A DNA stretch of 64,000 bases from Strigamia acuminata (lineage: Eukaryota > Arthropoda > Chilopoda > Geophilomorpha > Linotaeniidae), in assembly GCA_949358305.1 (NCBI GenBank), contig OX442320.1:10928259-10992258 (forward strand), written 5' to 3'. Position 1 is the stretch's first letter. Each line of letters starts with the position of its first letter. Made by a program: the position numbers and the translations under genes. Below the pieces are notes generated by a model. That model was not told where the DNA came from, searched no databases, and was given only the letters and a program-made list of their open reading frames with translations. Shown here piece by piece: positions 1 to 12,700 of this stretch.

Positions 1-114
1 CAGTAAATTGATTATTTGCGGTTTTGATTGCAATAAAATGATTTTATTTCGGATTTTTATCGATTTTGCAATTGATTTTTACATATTTAAAAAAAAAAAT
101 TAATATCTAAACAG

Positions 115-718
115 ATACATGTTTATTGCTGACGGTGACCGGGTTCTGCGAGCCAACATGGACGGAACGAACATCAAACTCCTCGTCAAAGACGCCGTAT
201 ACAAAGCATCCGGCGTAACCGCAGATTACGTCAACCACCGCATCTACTGGTGCGATTCCCTCCTCGACTACATCGAAACCGTCGACTACAACGGCAAAAA
301 AAGGTGACGCAATTTCCCCTTTTTATCCCATTTGCGTTCGATTTTAACTTTATTCGGTCTAGGGCGCAAGTCGTTCGTGGCAGCACAAACATCCCGTCGG
401 CGAATAAATTGACCATTTTTGAAAACCAAGTGTTCTGGACCGACAACACGCGCCAGGGAGTCGTGCGAGTGGACAAATATGGCGGCTCCTCGTCGGTGGA
501 AGTGATCTTTCGGGATCGGAACATAACCCAGGATCCAAGGGCCATCCGGGTATTTCACCCGTTGCGACAACCGGTCGGCGAAAATCCGTGCGGGACCATC
601 AACGGCCACTGCGAACACATGTGTCTGGTCACCCGGAATTCCGAAGACACCGGACTCGGATTCCGGTGCATTTGTTCCATCGGGTTTAAGCTGGAAAACG
701 ACCAACAGCGCTGCACGA
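115..718 (+). CDS. LRP2: LRP2 exons 1-2 in window: end of a YWTD propeller and an EGF module
   Basis: Exons 115-303 and 363-718. The first begins with one base that completes a codon from an unseen upstream exon. It carries RIYWCD and [10 protein letters not shown], a YWTD-type blade. The second carries VFWTDN and then a six-cysteine EGF module from [10 protein letters not shown] to RCTS. In megalin this is the propeller that follows the first LDLa cluster, so roughly one seventh of the protein is missing to the left. The donor at 304 is GTGACG, weaker than most in the gene; the frame crosses it cleanly. Confidence 0.9.
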
Positions 719-3700
719 GTGAGTAAAAATGGCGTCGTAAGATTAATGACGTCACGGCACTAAATGACGTCACGGCACTAAATGACGTCACGGCACTAAA
801 TGACGTCACGGCACTAAATGACGTCACGGCACTAAATGACGTCATGATAGTGAAAAATATTTTAACGATGAAATGACGTCACAAAAGTGAAAAATGGCGT
901 CAGTTGAGCGAATTTTATTGGTTTTTTTTTCTTTTTTTTGGTAGAAATTAAGGAATTTTTGATTTATTCGCAACAAAAATTTATCCGTGGGATTGTTTTG
1001 GATTCGAGTACGCCGAATCATTTGACGGAGGCGTTCGTGCCGGTCGTGAGTCGCGCGGCACGATTTGTCGGATTGGATTTCGACGCGCGTTTAAATTACG
1101 TTTATTACTCGGACGTTATTCTCGACGTGATTTATCGAGTTCACACGGACGGGACGGGGAAGGAGAACGTTTTGGCCTCGCAGAACGAGGGAGTCGAAGG
1201 ACTGGCGCTCGACTGGATCGCGCAGAATTTGTATTACATCGACAGTCGGAAAGGAACGTTGAATGTGCTGCAAACCGGAAATTTTACGTACAGAAGAACA
1301 CTTATTAAAAACCTGCGGAGACCACGAGGTTTAGTTATTCATCCTAATCGAGGGTACGACAAACAAATTTTTTTTATTATTAGGGAATTTTTGCAATTGT
1401 TACAAGAAAAACGGTTAATTTTGCAGGAAAATGTGCAATTTTAACACGAAAAAGTGGATTTTTATGCTTTATATGCTTAAAAAGTGCAATTTTGCAATTA
1501 CAAATGCATTTTAATTTCGAAGAAAATATAATTTTTGGGTCTAAAATGCATTTTAGACCGGAAAATTGAATTTTATGCTTAAAATTAATTTATTTCTTGT
1601 AAAAATTGAGTGGATTTTGGCATAAAAGTGCAATTTTGTGCAGAGAAATGCATTTGGTTTTGAGTTATGTGTTTTTTTTTTATAGATTTTTGTTTTTCTC
1701 TGAATGGGACCGCCCAGCAAACATCAGTCGCGCACTTTTGGACGGAACAAATGTGACCGTGTTCCGCGGTCTTTCACTCGGTTGGCCGAACGGGTTGGCC
1801 ATCGATTACGACGCCGATCGTCTCTATTGGTGCGACGCGCTGCTGGATCACATTCAGCACTCGCGGCTGGACGGCTCGGACATCAAAACCATCAACAGTC
1901 GTTTAATTCGACATCCGTTTTCACTCGTCATTTTTGGCGGTAAAAAATTTAGAAAAATTTATATAAATTCAAATAAATTCAAATAAATTCTAATAAATTT
2001 AGAAAAATTCAGAAAAAATTATAATAATTCATAATAATTCAAAAAATATTCAAAATTTCTCAAAATAATACAAAATAATTCAAAATAATACAAAATAATG
2101 CAAAATAATACAAAATAATTCAATACAATTCAAAATAATTCAATAAAAAAATTAAAAATAATATAAAAATATTAAAAATAATATAAAAAAATTAAAAATG
2201 ATAATTTTTTTTTTAAAAATTATTTGCAGAATATTTATTTATATCCGACTGGCGGCAAGACGCGGTGTTGAAACTGCACAAACTGACCGGCGAGCAGGAG
2301 AAAGTGGTGGCGCAAGTGGAGGAAACGAATCGGCTTTACGGCGTTAAAGTATTCAGCGAGAAATTGCAATTCATTAACAGTGAGGCGCCGAATGTTACGT
2401 TTTTTGACCAATTCTGATCAATTTTTAACTTTTTCATTTTTAATTTTTTTGTCTAGTTTCTCACCCGTGCCAGTACAGCAATGGCGGCTGCCAGAAATTT
2501 TGCTTCGCGATGCGCAACAACGTGACGACGAACCTGGAAGTTCGTTGCGGATGTCCGTACGGCGAACGGTTGGCTCCGAACGGCAAATTTTGCATCGCAG
2601 ACCCCTCGTTGGAACCGCCGTTGGAAGCTTGTCCCAACGTTTGGGATTTTACGTGCAAAAATCAACGTTGCATTCCGAAAACTTGGGTTTGTGACGGCGA
2701 TGACGACTGCTTGGATAATTCGGACGAGGAACAGAATTGCACGAGTGAGAACCTAACATAACATAAACCTAACGCAAATTGGGTTGGCTACCCCAAATTG
2801 GGTTGAGTTTGTTAACGTTTGTGCTCGAAAAACGTGTTTTTGTACATGAAAATGCACCTGAATTGCGGAAAAAGGTGTTTTAAGGCCTTTTAAACGCACC
2901 TGAATTGCGGAAAAAGGTGTTTTAAGGCCTTTTAAACGCAAAAATAAATGTTTTATTGTTTAAAAATTCACTTTAAATGCAGAAAAATTGGTTTTATTGC
3001 ATGAAAATGCAATTTAGGTGCAGAAAAATAAATAAAAATGCAATTTAGGTGCAGAAAAATGAATAAAAATGCAATTTAGGTGCAGAAAAATGAATAAAAA
3101 TGCAATTTAGGTGCAGAAAAATAATTTTTTAGTGCAGAAAATTGAATAAAAATGTAATTTAGGTGCAGAAAAATAAATTTTTACTGCAGAAAATAAATTT
3201 TTACCTGCAGAAAATGAATTTTTACCTGCAGAAAATGAATTTTTAGTGCAAAAAATGCATTTTTGTGCAGAAAAATGAATTTTTAGTGCAGAATATGTAG
3301 TTTTATGCCTGAAAAATGATTTTTCGAGCGTGAACATCGATCTGTTTATACACAGTGGTATTTTTTCGATAAATAAGAGCGCACGCCCCAGTTTGTTCGA
3401 TTATAAAACCAATAATGAATCGATTTATTTATTTCAGAGGCGTCGTGTTCTGCCGAAGAATTCCAATGCCTGTCCGGACGTTGCATTCCCATCAACTTCA
3501 AATGCGATTCGGATAACGATTGCGGAGATTTCTCGGACGAAATCGGATGCGGTAATTGATTGCCACGAGAAAACTTATTTGCACACGTTTCTCATTTCTC
3601 CTTCTGTCAATCACAGCCAACGTGACGTGCGATTCGACCAAATTCCAATGCGACAACGGACGCTGTATTCCGCAAACGTGGAAGTGCGACTCGGAGAACG

Positions 3701-6700
3701 ATTGCGGCGACGGATCGGACGAAGGCGAATCTTGCAGTCAGTGAGATCCAATTGATTTATCGGGATTTTATTTATTGGTTTTGTTTTTATTTTTTGGGTT
3801 TTTATTTATTTTTAGAGGAAAAAACGTGCGCTACTTATCAGTTTACGTGTCCGCGGTCGGGGCACTGCATCCCTCAGACGTGGGTGTGCGACGGGGACAA
3901 CGATTGCTTCGATAATAAAGACGAGGAGGATTGTCCGCCGACGAAATGCAACGAGCACCAGTTTAGCTGTTTGAATCAGAAGCAATGCGTGCATGAGTCG
4001 TATAAATGTGATGGAATATCGGACTGCGAAGACGGATCGGACGAAAAGTCGTGTCGTAAGTGCAAAAGAATTTTAAAAAAAGGTTGAAAATTCCTTGAAA
4101 AATGTTTGAAAACACTGAAAATTCACTAGAAAATTCGTGAAATCACATAAAACCCTTTGAAAATGCTGACAAATTATAAAAAAAAGGTTGAAATATTTTT
4201 ATACATCTTGAAAAGTCCTTTAAAAAACGTTGGAAGCTTTTTAAAAGGCTTGAAAATCCCTCGAAAATCCGTTAAAAACCCTGACAAATGTTTGAAAACA
4301 CTGAAAATTCCATAGAAAATTTGTAAAATCACTGAAATCCCTTTGAAAATGCTGACAAATTATTTGAAAACCATTAAAAACCCTGCAAAAATCTTTCGAA
4401 AACTCTGCCAAAACGCTGCAAAATCCTTAAAAATGTTTTTAAAACCATTATAAGCACTGACAAATAGCTAGAAAAACCGTTAAAAACCCTGAAAAATGTT
4501 TCAAAACAGTGAAAATTCGATAGAAAATTCGTAAAATCACATAAAACTCTTTGAAAATGCTGACAAATTATTTGAAAACCATTAAAAATCGTGCAAAAAT
4601 TCTAAAAAATGTTGTAAAAACCATTTTGAACACTGAAAAATAGCTAGAAAAACCGTTAAAAACCCTGAAAAATGTTTCAAAACAGTGAAAATTCAATAGA
4701 AAATTCGTAAAATCACATAAAACCCTTTGAAAATGCTGACAAATTATTTTAAAACCATTAAAAATCCTACAAAATCCTTAAAAATGTTGTAAAAATCATT
4801 ATAAACACTAGGCGCATTCGAAAAGTAATTTGCACTAAACGACCAGTGCAACTGGTAGTGTAAATTTCAAGTTAAACGACCCAATTTTCGAGTTTCAAAA
4901 TAAATATCTGTGTAAAATTCAGTAGTGTAAATTCAAGTGTAAATATTAAATTAGTCCAAATAATAACCATAGTCATTATTGTTGTTTTTTACTCTAAAAA
5001 AAAAACAGGAAATTATAAAAACATGATTATAAAATGTAAATTTATTTTAATTATTTGTATTATTAATATTTATTTCCGAACGGGAATCGGCTGAACATCC
5101 GCCTCAATCGCACAAATGCGGCCGAACACCGGCCGCATTAGATCGCACAAACGCGGCCGAACGTCGGCCGAACGTCGGCCGCATTCGATTGTACAAATGC
5201 GGCTGAACGTCGGTCGAACGTCGGCCGTATTCGATCGTACAAATGCGGTCGAACATCGGTCGCATTCGATCGCAAGAATGCGGCTAATACCTGCTAAAAA
5301 ATTGTTCTTGCGATCGACATCGTTCCAACCGATCTAACGAAAATCCAAGATGGCTGCCAGCAAGACCCGATTTCAACGAGAAAACTCGTTGCACGGAGAT
5401 TTTAAACGGAAACGTGGCGTACAGGCCGTTTCCGTTTAACCAGTTTACACGACATTTACACGAATTAATTCGTGTAAATGTCGTGTGAAAACGAGTGTAA
5501 ACACGTTTACACTCGTTTTAATGACTTTTCGAATGCGCCTACTGAAAAATACGTAGAAAATCTTTTTAAAAAAAAATTGTTAAAATTTTGATTTTTCATT
5601 CCTAGCATCGACCAGTCCCCGCGGTTCGACGTGCGACCCCGACCGCATGTTCCAATGCGTGGCCTCCCGTCTGTGCATCCCGAAATCCTGGTACTGCGAC
5701 GGAAACGCCGACTGCAGCGACAAGAGCGACGAACCACCATCTTGCAGTAAGACCAAAAAAAACCTTTCCGTCCCGCCCGACCGGTCCATCTCATCTAATT
5801 AATGAATTTCAGGTCAAGGAGCGTGTCCGCAGAACTTCTGGCGCTGCGAGAACGGGCGTTGCATCACGAGTTCGTGGATCTGCGACGAACACGACGACTG
5901 CGGAGACAATTCGGACGAAAGCGCGAAACACGCATGCGTCAAGCCGAAATTCCGCTGCCAGTCCGACCACTGGGAGTGTCCGGGGGTGTCCGAGCACTGC
6001 ATTCCGATCGGACGCGTGTGCGACACGAAATCCGACTGTCCGAACGGCGCGGACGAGGGAATCGGGTGCGGACTCGGAGATTGTCGCAGTTTTAACGCGA
6101 GTTGCACTCATCAGTGCCAGCAGACGCCGTTGGGGGCCGTTTGTTTGTGTCCTTCCGGTCAGAAACTGAATGATTCCAAGACTTGTATCGGTGGGTTCGA
6201 GGGTTTGTGGGTTTGAGGGTTTTGTTTTGATTTTTTTGTTTGGTTTTAGATGTTAATGAGTGCGAGCCACCTGGAGCGTGTAGTCAGAAGTGTATCGATA
6301 CTAAGGGCAGTTTTAAGTGTTTGTGCGCGCCGGGTTATGAGCTGGAGTTGGATAAACATACGTGCAAAGCTATAAGTAAGTTTTTAAGGAGGTTTTGGGA
6401 GTTTTGGGGGTTTTTTAAAAAGATGTGTTATCGATAGGAAAGTTTTTATTTTTTTTTTATTTTTTTAAATTTTTTTAAAATTTTTTCCAATTTATTGAAA
6501 AAGGTTTTTGGATTTTTTTGATTTATTTTTCAGATTTTTTGATTTTTTGTTTTCGGATGTTTTGATATTATTTTAATTTGATTTTTTCGATGTTTTTTCG
6601 ATTTTTTGATGTTTTTTTCGATTTTTAATTTTTTTTTCGACTTTTTGATGTTTTATTCCGATTTTTTGATGTTTTTTCGATTTTTTGAAGTTTTTTTTTC

Positions 6701-9700
6701 GATTTTTAATTTTTTTTTTGACTTTTTGATGTTTTATTCCGATTTTTTTGATGTTTTTTTCCGGTTTTTTTAATTTTTTTTTCGATTTTTTGATGTTTTT
6801 TCCGGTTTTTTGATGTTTTTTTCCTTTTTTTGACGTTTTTTCCGATTTTTTGATGTTTTTTCCGATTTTTCGATGTTTTTTCCGATTTTTTTGATGTTTT
6901 TTCCGATTTTTTGATGTTTTGTTCGATTTTTTTTACTCGATTTTTCGATCCATTTTATTTTCTCCTAATTCTTTCATTTTTAAAATTCTTTTATTTCTTT
7001 CAGATCAGAGTTCGGCGTATTTGGTGATATCGAACCGTCGTTCGATATTGACGACCGATTTGAACACAAAATCGATCGAACGCATTCCGGTGTTGGTGGA
7101 AAACGTGGTGGCGACCGCGTCGGACATGCACAACGGAGTCATCTATTGGTCGGACATGAAACTCAAGAAAATCCTGAGGATCAAACGGGGCGAAGAAGCC
7201 GAGACGATCATCGACAGCGGACTGGATTTGGTCGAAGGCCTGGCCATCGATTGGGTGGCGCGCAATTTGTATTGGGTCGACTCCAAGTTGACCACGCTCG
7301 AAGTGGCCACGATGGATGGCAAGCACAGAGTTGTCTTGATCAACGGAAATATTTCTCAGCCCAGAGGAATTTCAGTCGACCCGACAGACAAGTAAATACG
7401 ATTTTCTTTTACGGCCACAAATGAGTGTTTTGCTCAACTTTGCGCTTAATTTGGCTTAGTTTTACCCAAAAATTGATTACTTCCGTTTAATTTTTACTCA
7501 TTTTTACCCATTTTTACTCAATTTTATCCATTTTTACTCATTTTTTACCCATTTTTACCCATTTTTACCCATTCTTGCTCAATTTTATCCATTTTTACTC
7601 AATTTTATCTATTTTTACTCAGTTTTTCTTTATTTTTACCCAATTTTACCCATTTTTACTCAATTTTATCCATTTTTACTCAATTTTATTCATTTTTACT
7701 CATTTTTACTCATTTTTACCCATTTTTTGTTCAATGTTTGCTCGATTTTGATAGATTTTGATTGATTTTTCTCGATTTTGATCGATTTTGAATTGATTTT
7801 GATCAATATTGAACGATTTTGAATCGATTTTGATCAATTTTGCTCATTTTTTGCTCGATTTTGATCAATTTTGCTCATTTTTTGCTCGATTTTGATCAAT
7901 TTTGCTCATTTTTTGCTTATTTTTTGCTCGATTTTGATCAATTTTGCTCATTTTTTGCTCGATTTTACCCATTTTTACTCAATTTTATCTATTTTTACTC
8001 AATTTTTATTTATTTTTACTCAATTTTATCAATTTTTACTCAATTTTATTCATTTTTACCCATTTTTATTCATTTTTATCCATTTTTTGTTCAATGTTTG
8101 CTCGAATTGATACATTTTGATTGATTTTTCTCGATTTTGATCGATTTTGAATTGATTTTGAATCGATTTTAATCAATATTGAACGATTTTGAATCGATTT
8201 TGATTAATTTTGCTCATTTTTTGCTAGATTTTGATTAATTTTTCTCATTTTTGCTACTTTTTCTCTCTTCAGAGCGCGTTTTGTGTTCTGGTCCGACTGG
8301 GGCGACTACCCCCGCATCGAACGCGTCGGATTGGACGGCTCGGGCCGCCAAGCGATCATAACGACCAAAATCTACTGGCCCAACGGCCTAACCGTCGACG
8401 TAGTCAACAAACGCGTCTACTTCGCCGACAGCAAACTCGACTACATCGACTTCTGCAACTACGACGGAACCGGCCGGCAACAAGTCCTCGCCAAAAACCA
8501 CGTAAAACCACCCAAAAAAACACCCAAAAAACCAAAACTAAACCCTCGAAAACCTCTTCCAGTATCTCCTACACCCTCACTCGCTGACCATCTTCGAGGA
8601 CACCCTCTACTGGACCGACCGACAACTCAACCGCGTCGTTTCGTGCCACAAATTCAGGGGCGACAACCAAACGGTCGTGACGCACTTAGTGAGCCAACCG
8701 CTCGGTCTTCACGTCTTTCATCCCGTGCTGCAACCCAAAGGTGATTTTTTCCGCCATTTTGAAGGAAAATTGATCGATTTTGACCGATTTTGAACGAAAA
8801 TTGATCGATTTTGACCGATTTTGACCGATTTTGAACGAAAATTGATCGATTTTGACCGATTTTGACTGATTTTGAACGAAAATTGATCGATTTTGACCGA
8901 TTTTGAACGATTTTGAACGAAAATTGATCGATTTTGACCGATTTTGACTGATTTTTAACGAAAATTGATCGATTTTGACCGATTTTGACCGATTTTGACC
9001 GATTTGTCGATGTTTTTAGCGTTCAATCACTGCGCAAACTCCACCTGCAGTCATTTGTGTTTGCTTTCGCCGGTCAGTGCGACGGGGTACGCGTGCAAGT
9101 GTCCCGCCGGGTTCACGTTGAATGTGAAGACGTTGAAATGCGTTCCAGGTTCGATTGAGACGATTTTGTGGAAGTTTTTGTGGAAAAAGTAATTTTTTTT
9201 TTTTTTTTTAAAGCTGAGGATCCGTTTCTGATGGTGATGAAGGCGTCGCAGATCGTGGATATGTCGCTGATGCCAGGGGACACGAGTCCGGGGTATTTGA
9301 CGCCGATTGTGGGCGTGGAGATGGGGAGCGATTTCGATTACGATCGGCACAGTGGGATTTTGTATTGGATCGAGGCGGAGGACGAGAAAGAAAGTGTACG
9401 GGTAATAAATCATGAAGTGTTTCGATTGGGACATAAAAATGTGAATTTTTTGGCCCAAAAAAAGTTTTTAGACCGAAAAAATGCATTGTGTAGCCTAGAT
9501 TGCAATTTTTAACGGAATATGCTGGTTTTAAGGCATGGAAACGTTATTTTTTAACGTAATAAACTGTTTTTAAAGTGTAAAAGTGCAATTTTAATGGACT
9601 ACGCCGTTTTTAAGGCTGGAAAATGTAATTTTTTAACGTAATAAGCAGTTTTTACGGTATTAATTCGCAATTTTTAACGGTCTGTGCCGTTTTAAGGCAT

Positions 9701-12700
9701 GAAAACGTAATGTTTTAACGTAATGAGCAGTTTTTAAGGTGTAAAATTGCAATTTTTAACGGACTACTCCGTTTTTAAGGCCTGAAAATGTAATTTGTTA
9801 ACGTAATAAGCTGTTTTTACGGTGTAAATTTGCAATTTTTAACAGTCTGTGCTGTTTTAAGGCATGAAAACGTAATGTTTTAACGTTTTTAAGGTGTAAA
9901 ATTGCAATTTTTAACGGAAAACGCAGTTTTTAAGGCCCAAAAGTGACATTTTTAACATAATTCGCAGTTTTTGGAGTCTAAAACCATTATTTTTGTACGA
10001 AAAAGTGCAAAAATATTTTTTTTTAGACGCAAAAGCTGTTTTTCTTCTCTATTTTTGCAATTTTTTACAATTTTTACAATTTAAAATGGAATCATCTTCT
10101 ATTTAGTTCCTCGCCCAACACCACGGAGGCATCTACAAAGTGAGCCTGCAAGCCGGAAACCAAACGCGCTTCCTAACCAACAGCACGATCGGCTTCCCCA
10201 ACACGCTCGCCTTCGACTGGATCGGCAGAAACCTCTACCTCGGCAACAAAAAGGCGTCCAACATCGAAGTGGTCAAAGTGGACGGCGAAATCCGCCAACG
10301 CCGGATCATTCTGAGCAACGACGGAACCGAAACCGCCGTCGCCAAACCCAAATCCATCTGCCTCGACCCCCTCGAAGGGTCCGAATAAATGAAATGAATT
10401 AAAATTGGCAATTAATTAATTAATTTTTATTGTAGGAAACTCTTCTGGCTGGACGAGGGCGGGCCCGGAGTGCCGGCCAAGGTCGCGCGCGTCGATATGG
10501 ACGGAAAAAATCCGAAAATTCTGGCGCAGGAAGGAATTGTGCACCCGGAGTTCATCACTGTGGACTTGAAGAATAAGAAGTTGTATTGGAGTTTGAGTTC
10601 TGATGGAAAAGTGAGGGATTTTTGGGTTTTTTTTGCGGGTTTTTGAGGTTTTTTGTTGTTTTTTTGCAGGTTGAGACGTCGGATTATGAGGGGAAGAATC
10701 GGACGACGTTGTTGGATGAGAATGACGATATCGCGCAGCCACGGGCTTTGGCTTATTATAATGGATTGTTGTTTATATTGGATGGGATTCATGAGAAGAT
10801 TACGTTTTTGAATATCACGGCGGGGACGAAGGTGCAGACTGTGCGGAAGTCGAATGAGCCGGGGTTGAAGAGCATGCACGTGATTATGCCGCAGCCTGGT
10901 AAGTGGGATTTTTGGATTTGGTTGTTGAGTGTTTGGATTTTTGGATGGATTTTGTGATTTTTGGACCAAAATATTTAATTTTTTGACGTTTTTTTAGGAT
11001 TTTTTGGCGTTTTTCATGATTTTTGGACCAAACTATGTGATTATTTTTTTACTTTTTTGTGATTTTTTTACGTTTTTCAGGATTTTTGGGCATATTTAGT
11101 TATTTTTCACGTATTTTGTCAATTTTTGACGTTTTTAAAATGGTTTTTGACGTTTTTAAAATGGTTTTTGACGTTTTTAAAATGGTTTTTGACGTTTTTA
11201 AAATGGTTTTTGACGTTTTTAAAATGGTTTTTGACGGTTTTTGGGATTTTTAAGACGTATTTTGTGATTTTTGGACGTATTTTGTTATTTTTCACGTTTC
11301 TTTTGTTATTTTTCACGTTTCTTTTGTGATTTTTCACGTTTTTTTGTGATTTTTTACGTTTTTTTAGTGATTTTTGGACGTATTTTGTGGTTTTTGGACG
11401 TATTTTGTGGTTTTTTCACGTTTCTTTTGTGATTGGCGTATTTTGTGGTTTTTTCACGTTTCTATTGTGATTTTTCACGTTTTTTTGTGATTTTTTGGCG
11501 TTTTTGTCAATTTTTCACGTTATTTTTATAAATTTTTTTTTGTGGATTTTGTTGATTTTTAACATATATTTTGCTGATTTTTTTAGATTTGCCGGACCAT
11601 CCGTGCCACAGAAACAATGGCGGATGCCAGCACATTTGCATTCCGGCGGGCGGCGCCCAACGAACCTGCGCATGTTCGGTCGGATTCAAGATGGACAAAG
11701 ACGGCACATCGTGCAGCACCTACTCGTCGTTTATCGTCGTAGCGCAACTAGACATGATCCGCGGATTCAGTTTGGACGACAATTCCGAAGCCATGTTGCC
11801 CATATCAGGACTCGGTACAAAAAAAAACAAAAAATTAAATTCCAAATAACAAAAAATAATTTTTTCCATGTTTTTTAGGTCACAATATTTTGCACATCGA
11901 CGTGCACGTCGAGAAAAACTTCATTTATTGGGTGGACTTCAATCGCGGCTTTTGGAACGGGATATTCCGATCGAAGCCGGACGGATCGCAGCGCGAAGGG
12001 ATCATTAAAGACGGCATCGGAAGCAACGGAATACGCGGTTTGGCCATCGATTGGGTCGCAGGTTGGAATTGTTTTCGTTTGTTTGTTTGTTTGTTTGTTT
12101 ATTTGTTAATATTTTTTTTTGGGTTTTGTTTAGGAAATATGTATTTCACAAACGTGTTCCCGCAAGAAACGTACATCGAGGTTTCGCGCTTGGACGGAAA
12201 AAATCGTTTGGTGTTGATGAAAACGAGTTCGGACCAACCAAGAGAGATTGTCGTGAATCCCATCAAGAGGTGAATATGTTGCACAGTGTCATACGCCGAC
12301 ATTTTGGCAAGAAAATTCTATTTTAATGCGCAGAAATGCAATTTTTACGTTTAAAAATGCAATTTTTACATGTTTGACGTGCATAAAATGCAATTTTTAC
12401 ATGTTTTACGTTTAAAAATGCAATTTTTACATGTTTTACGTTTAAAAATGCAATTTTTACATGTTTTACGTGCACAAAATGCAATTGTTACATATTTTAC
12501 GTGCATAAAATGCAATTTTTACATGTTTTACGTGCATAAAATGCAATTTTTACATATTTTACGTGCATAAAATGCAATTTTTACGTTTTACGTGCATAAA
12601 AAGCAGTTTTTACATGTTTCACGTGCATAAAATGCAATTTGTACATGTTATACGTGCATAAAATGCAATTTGTACATGTTATACGTGCATAAAATGCAAT

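Noticed and set aside
5090-5340. Plus-strand ORF of 73 codons inside the MITE-like element
   Set aside because: It is a translation of the GCGGCCGAAC minisatellite and has no similarity to a transposase.
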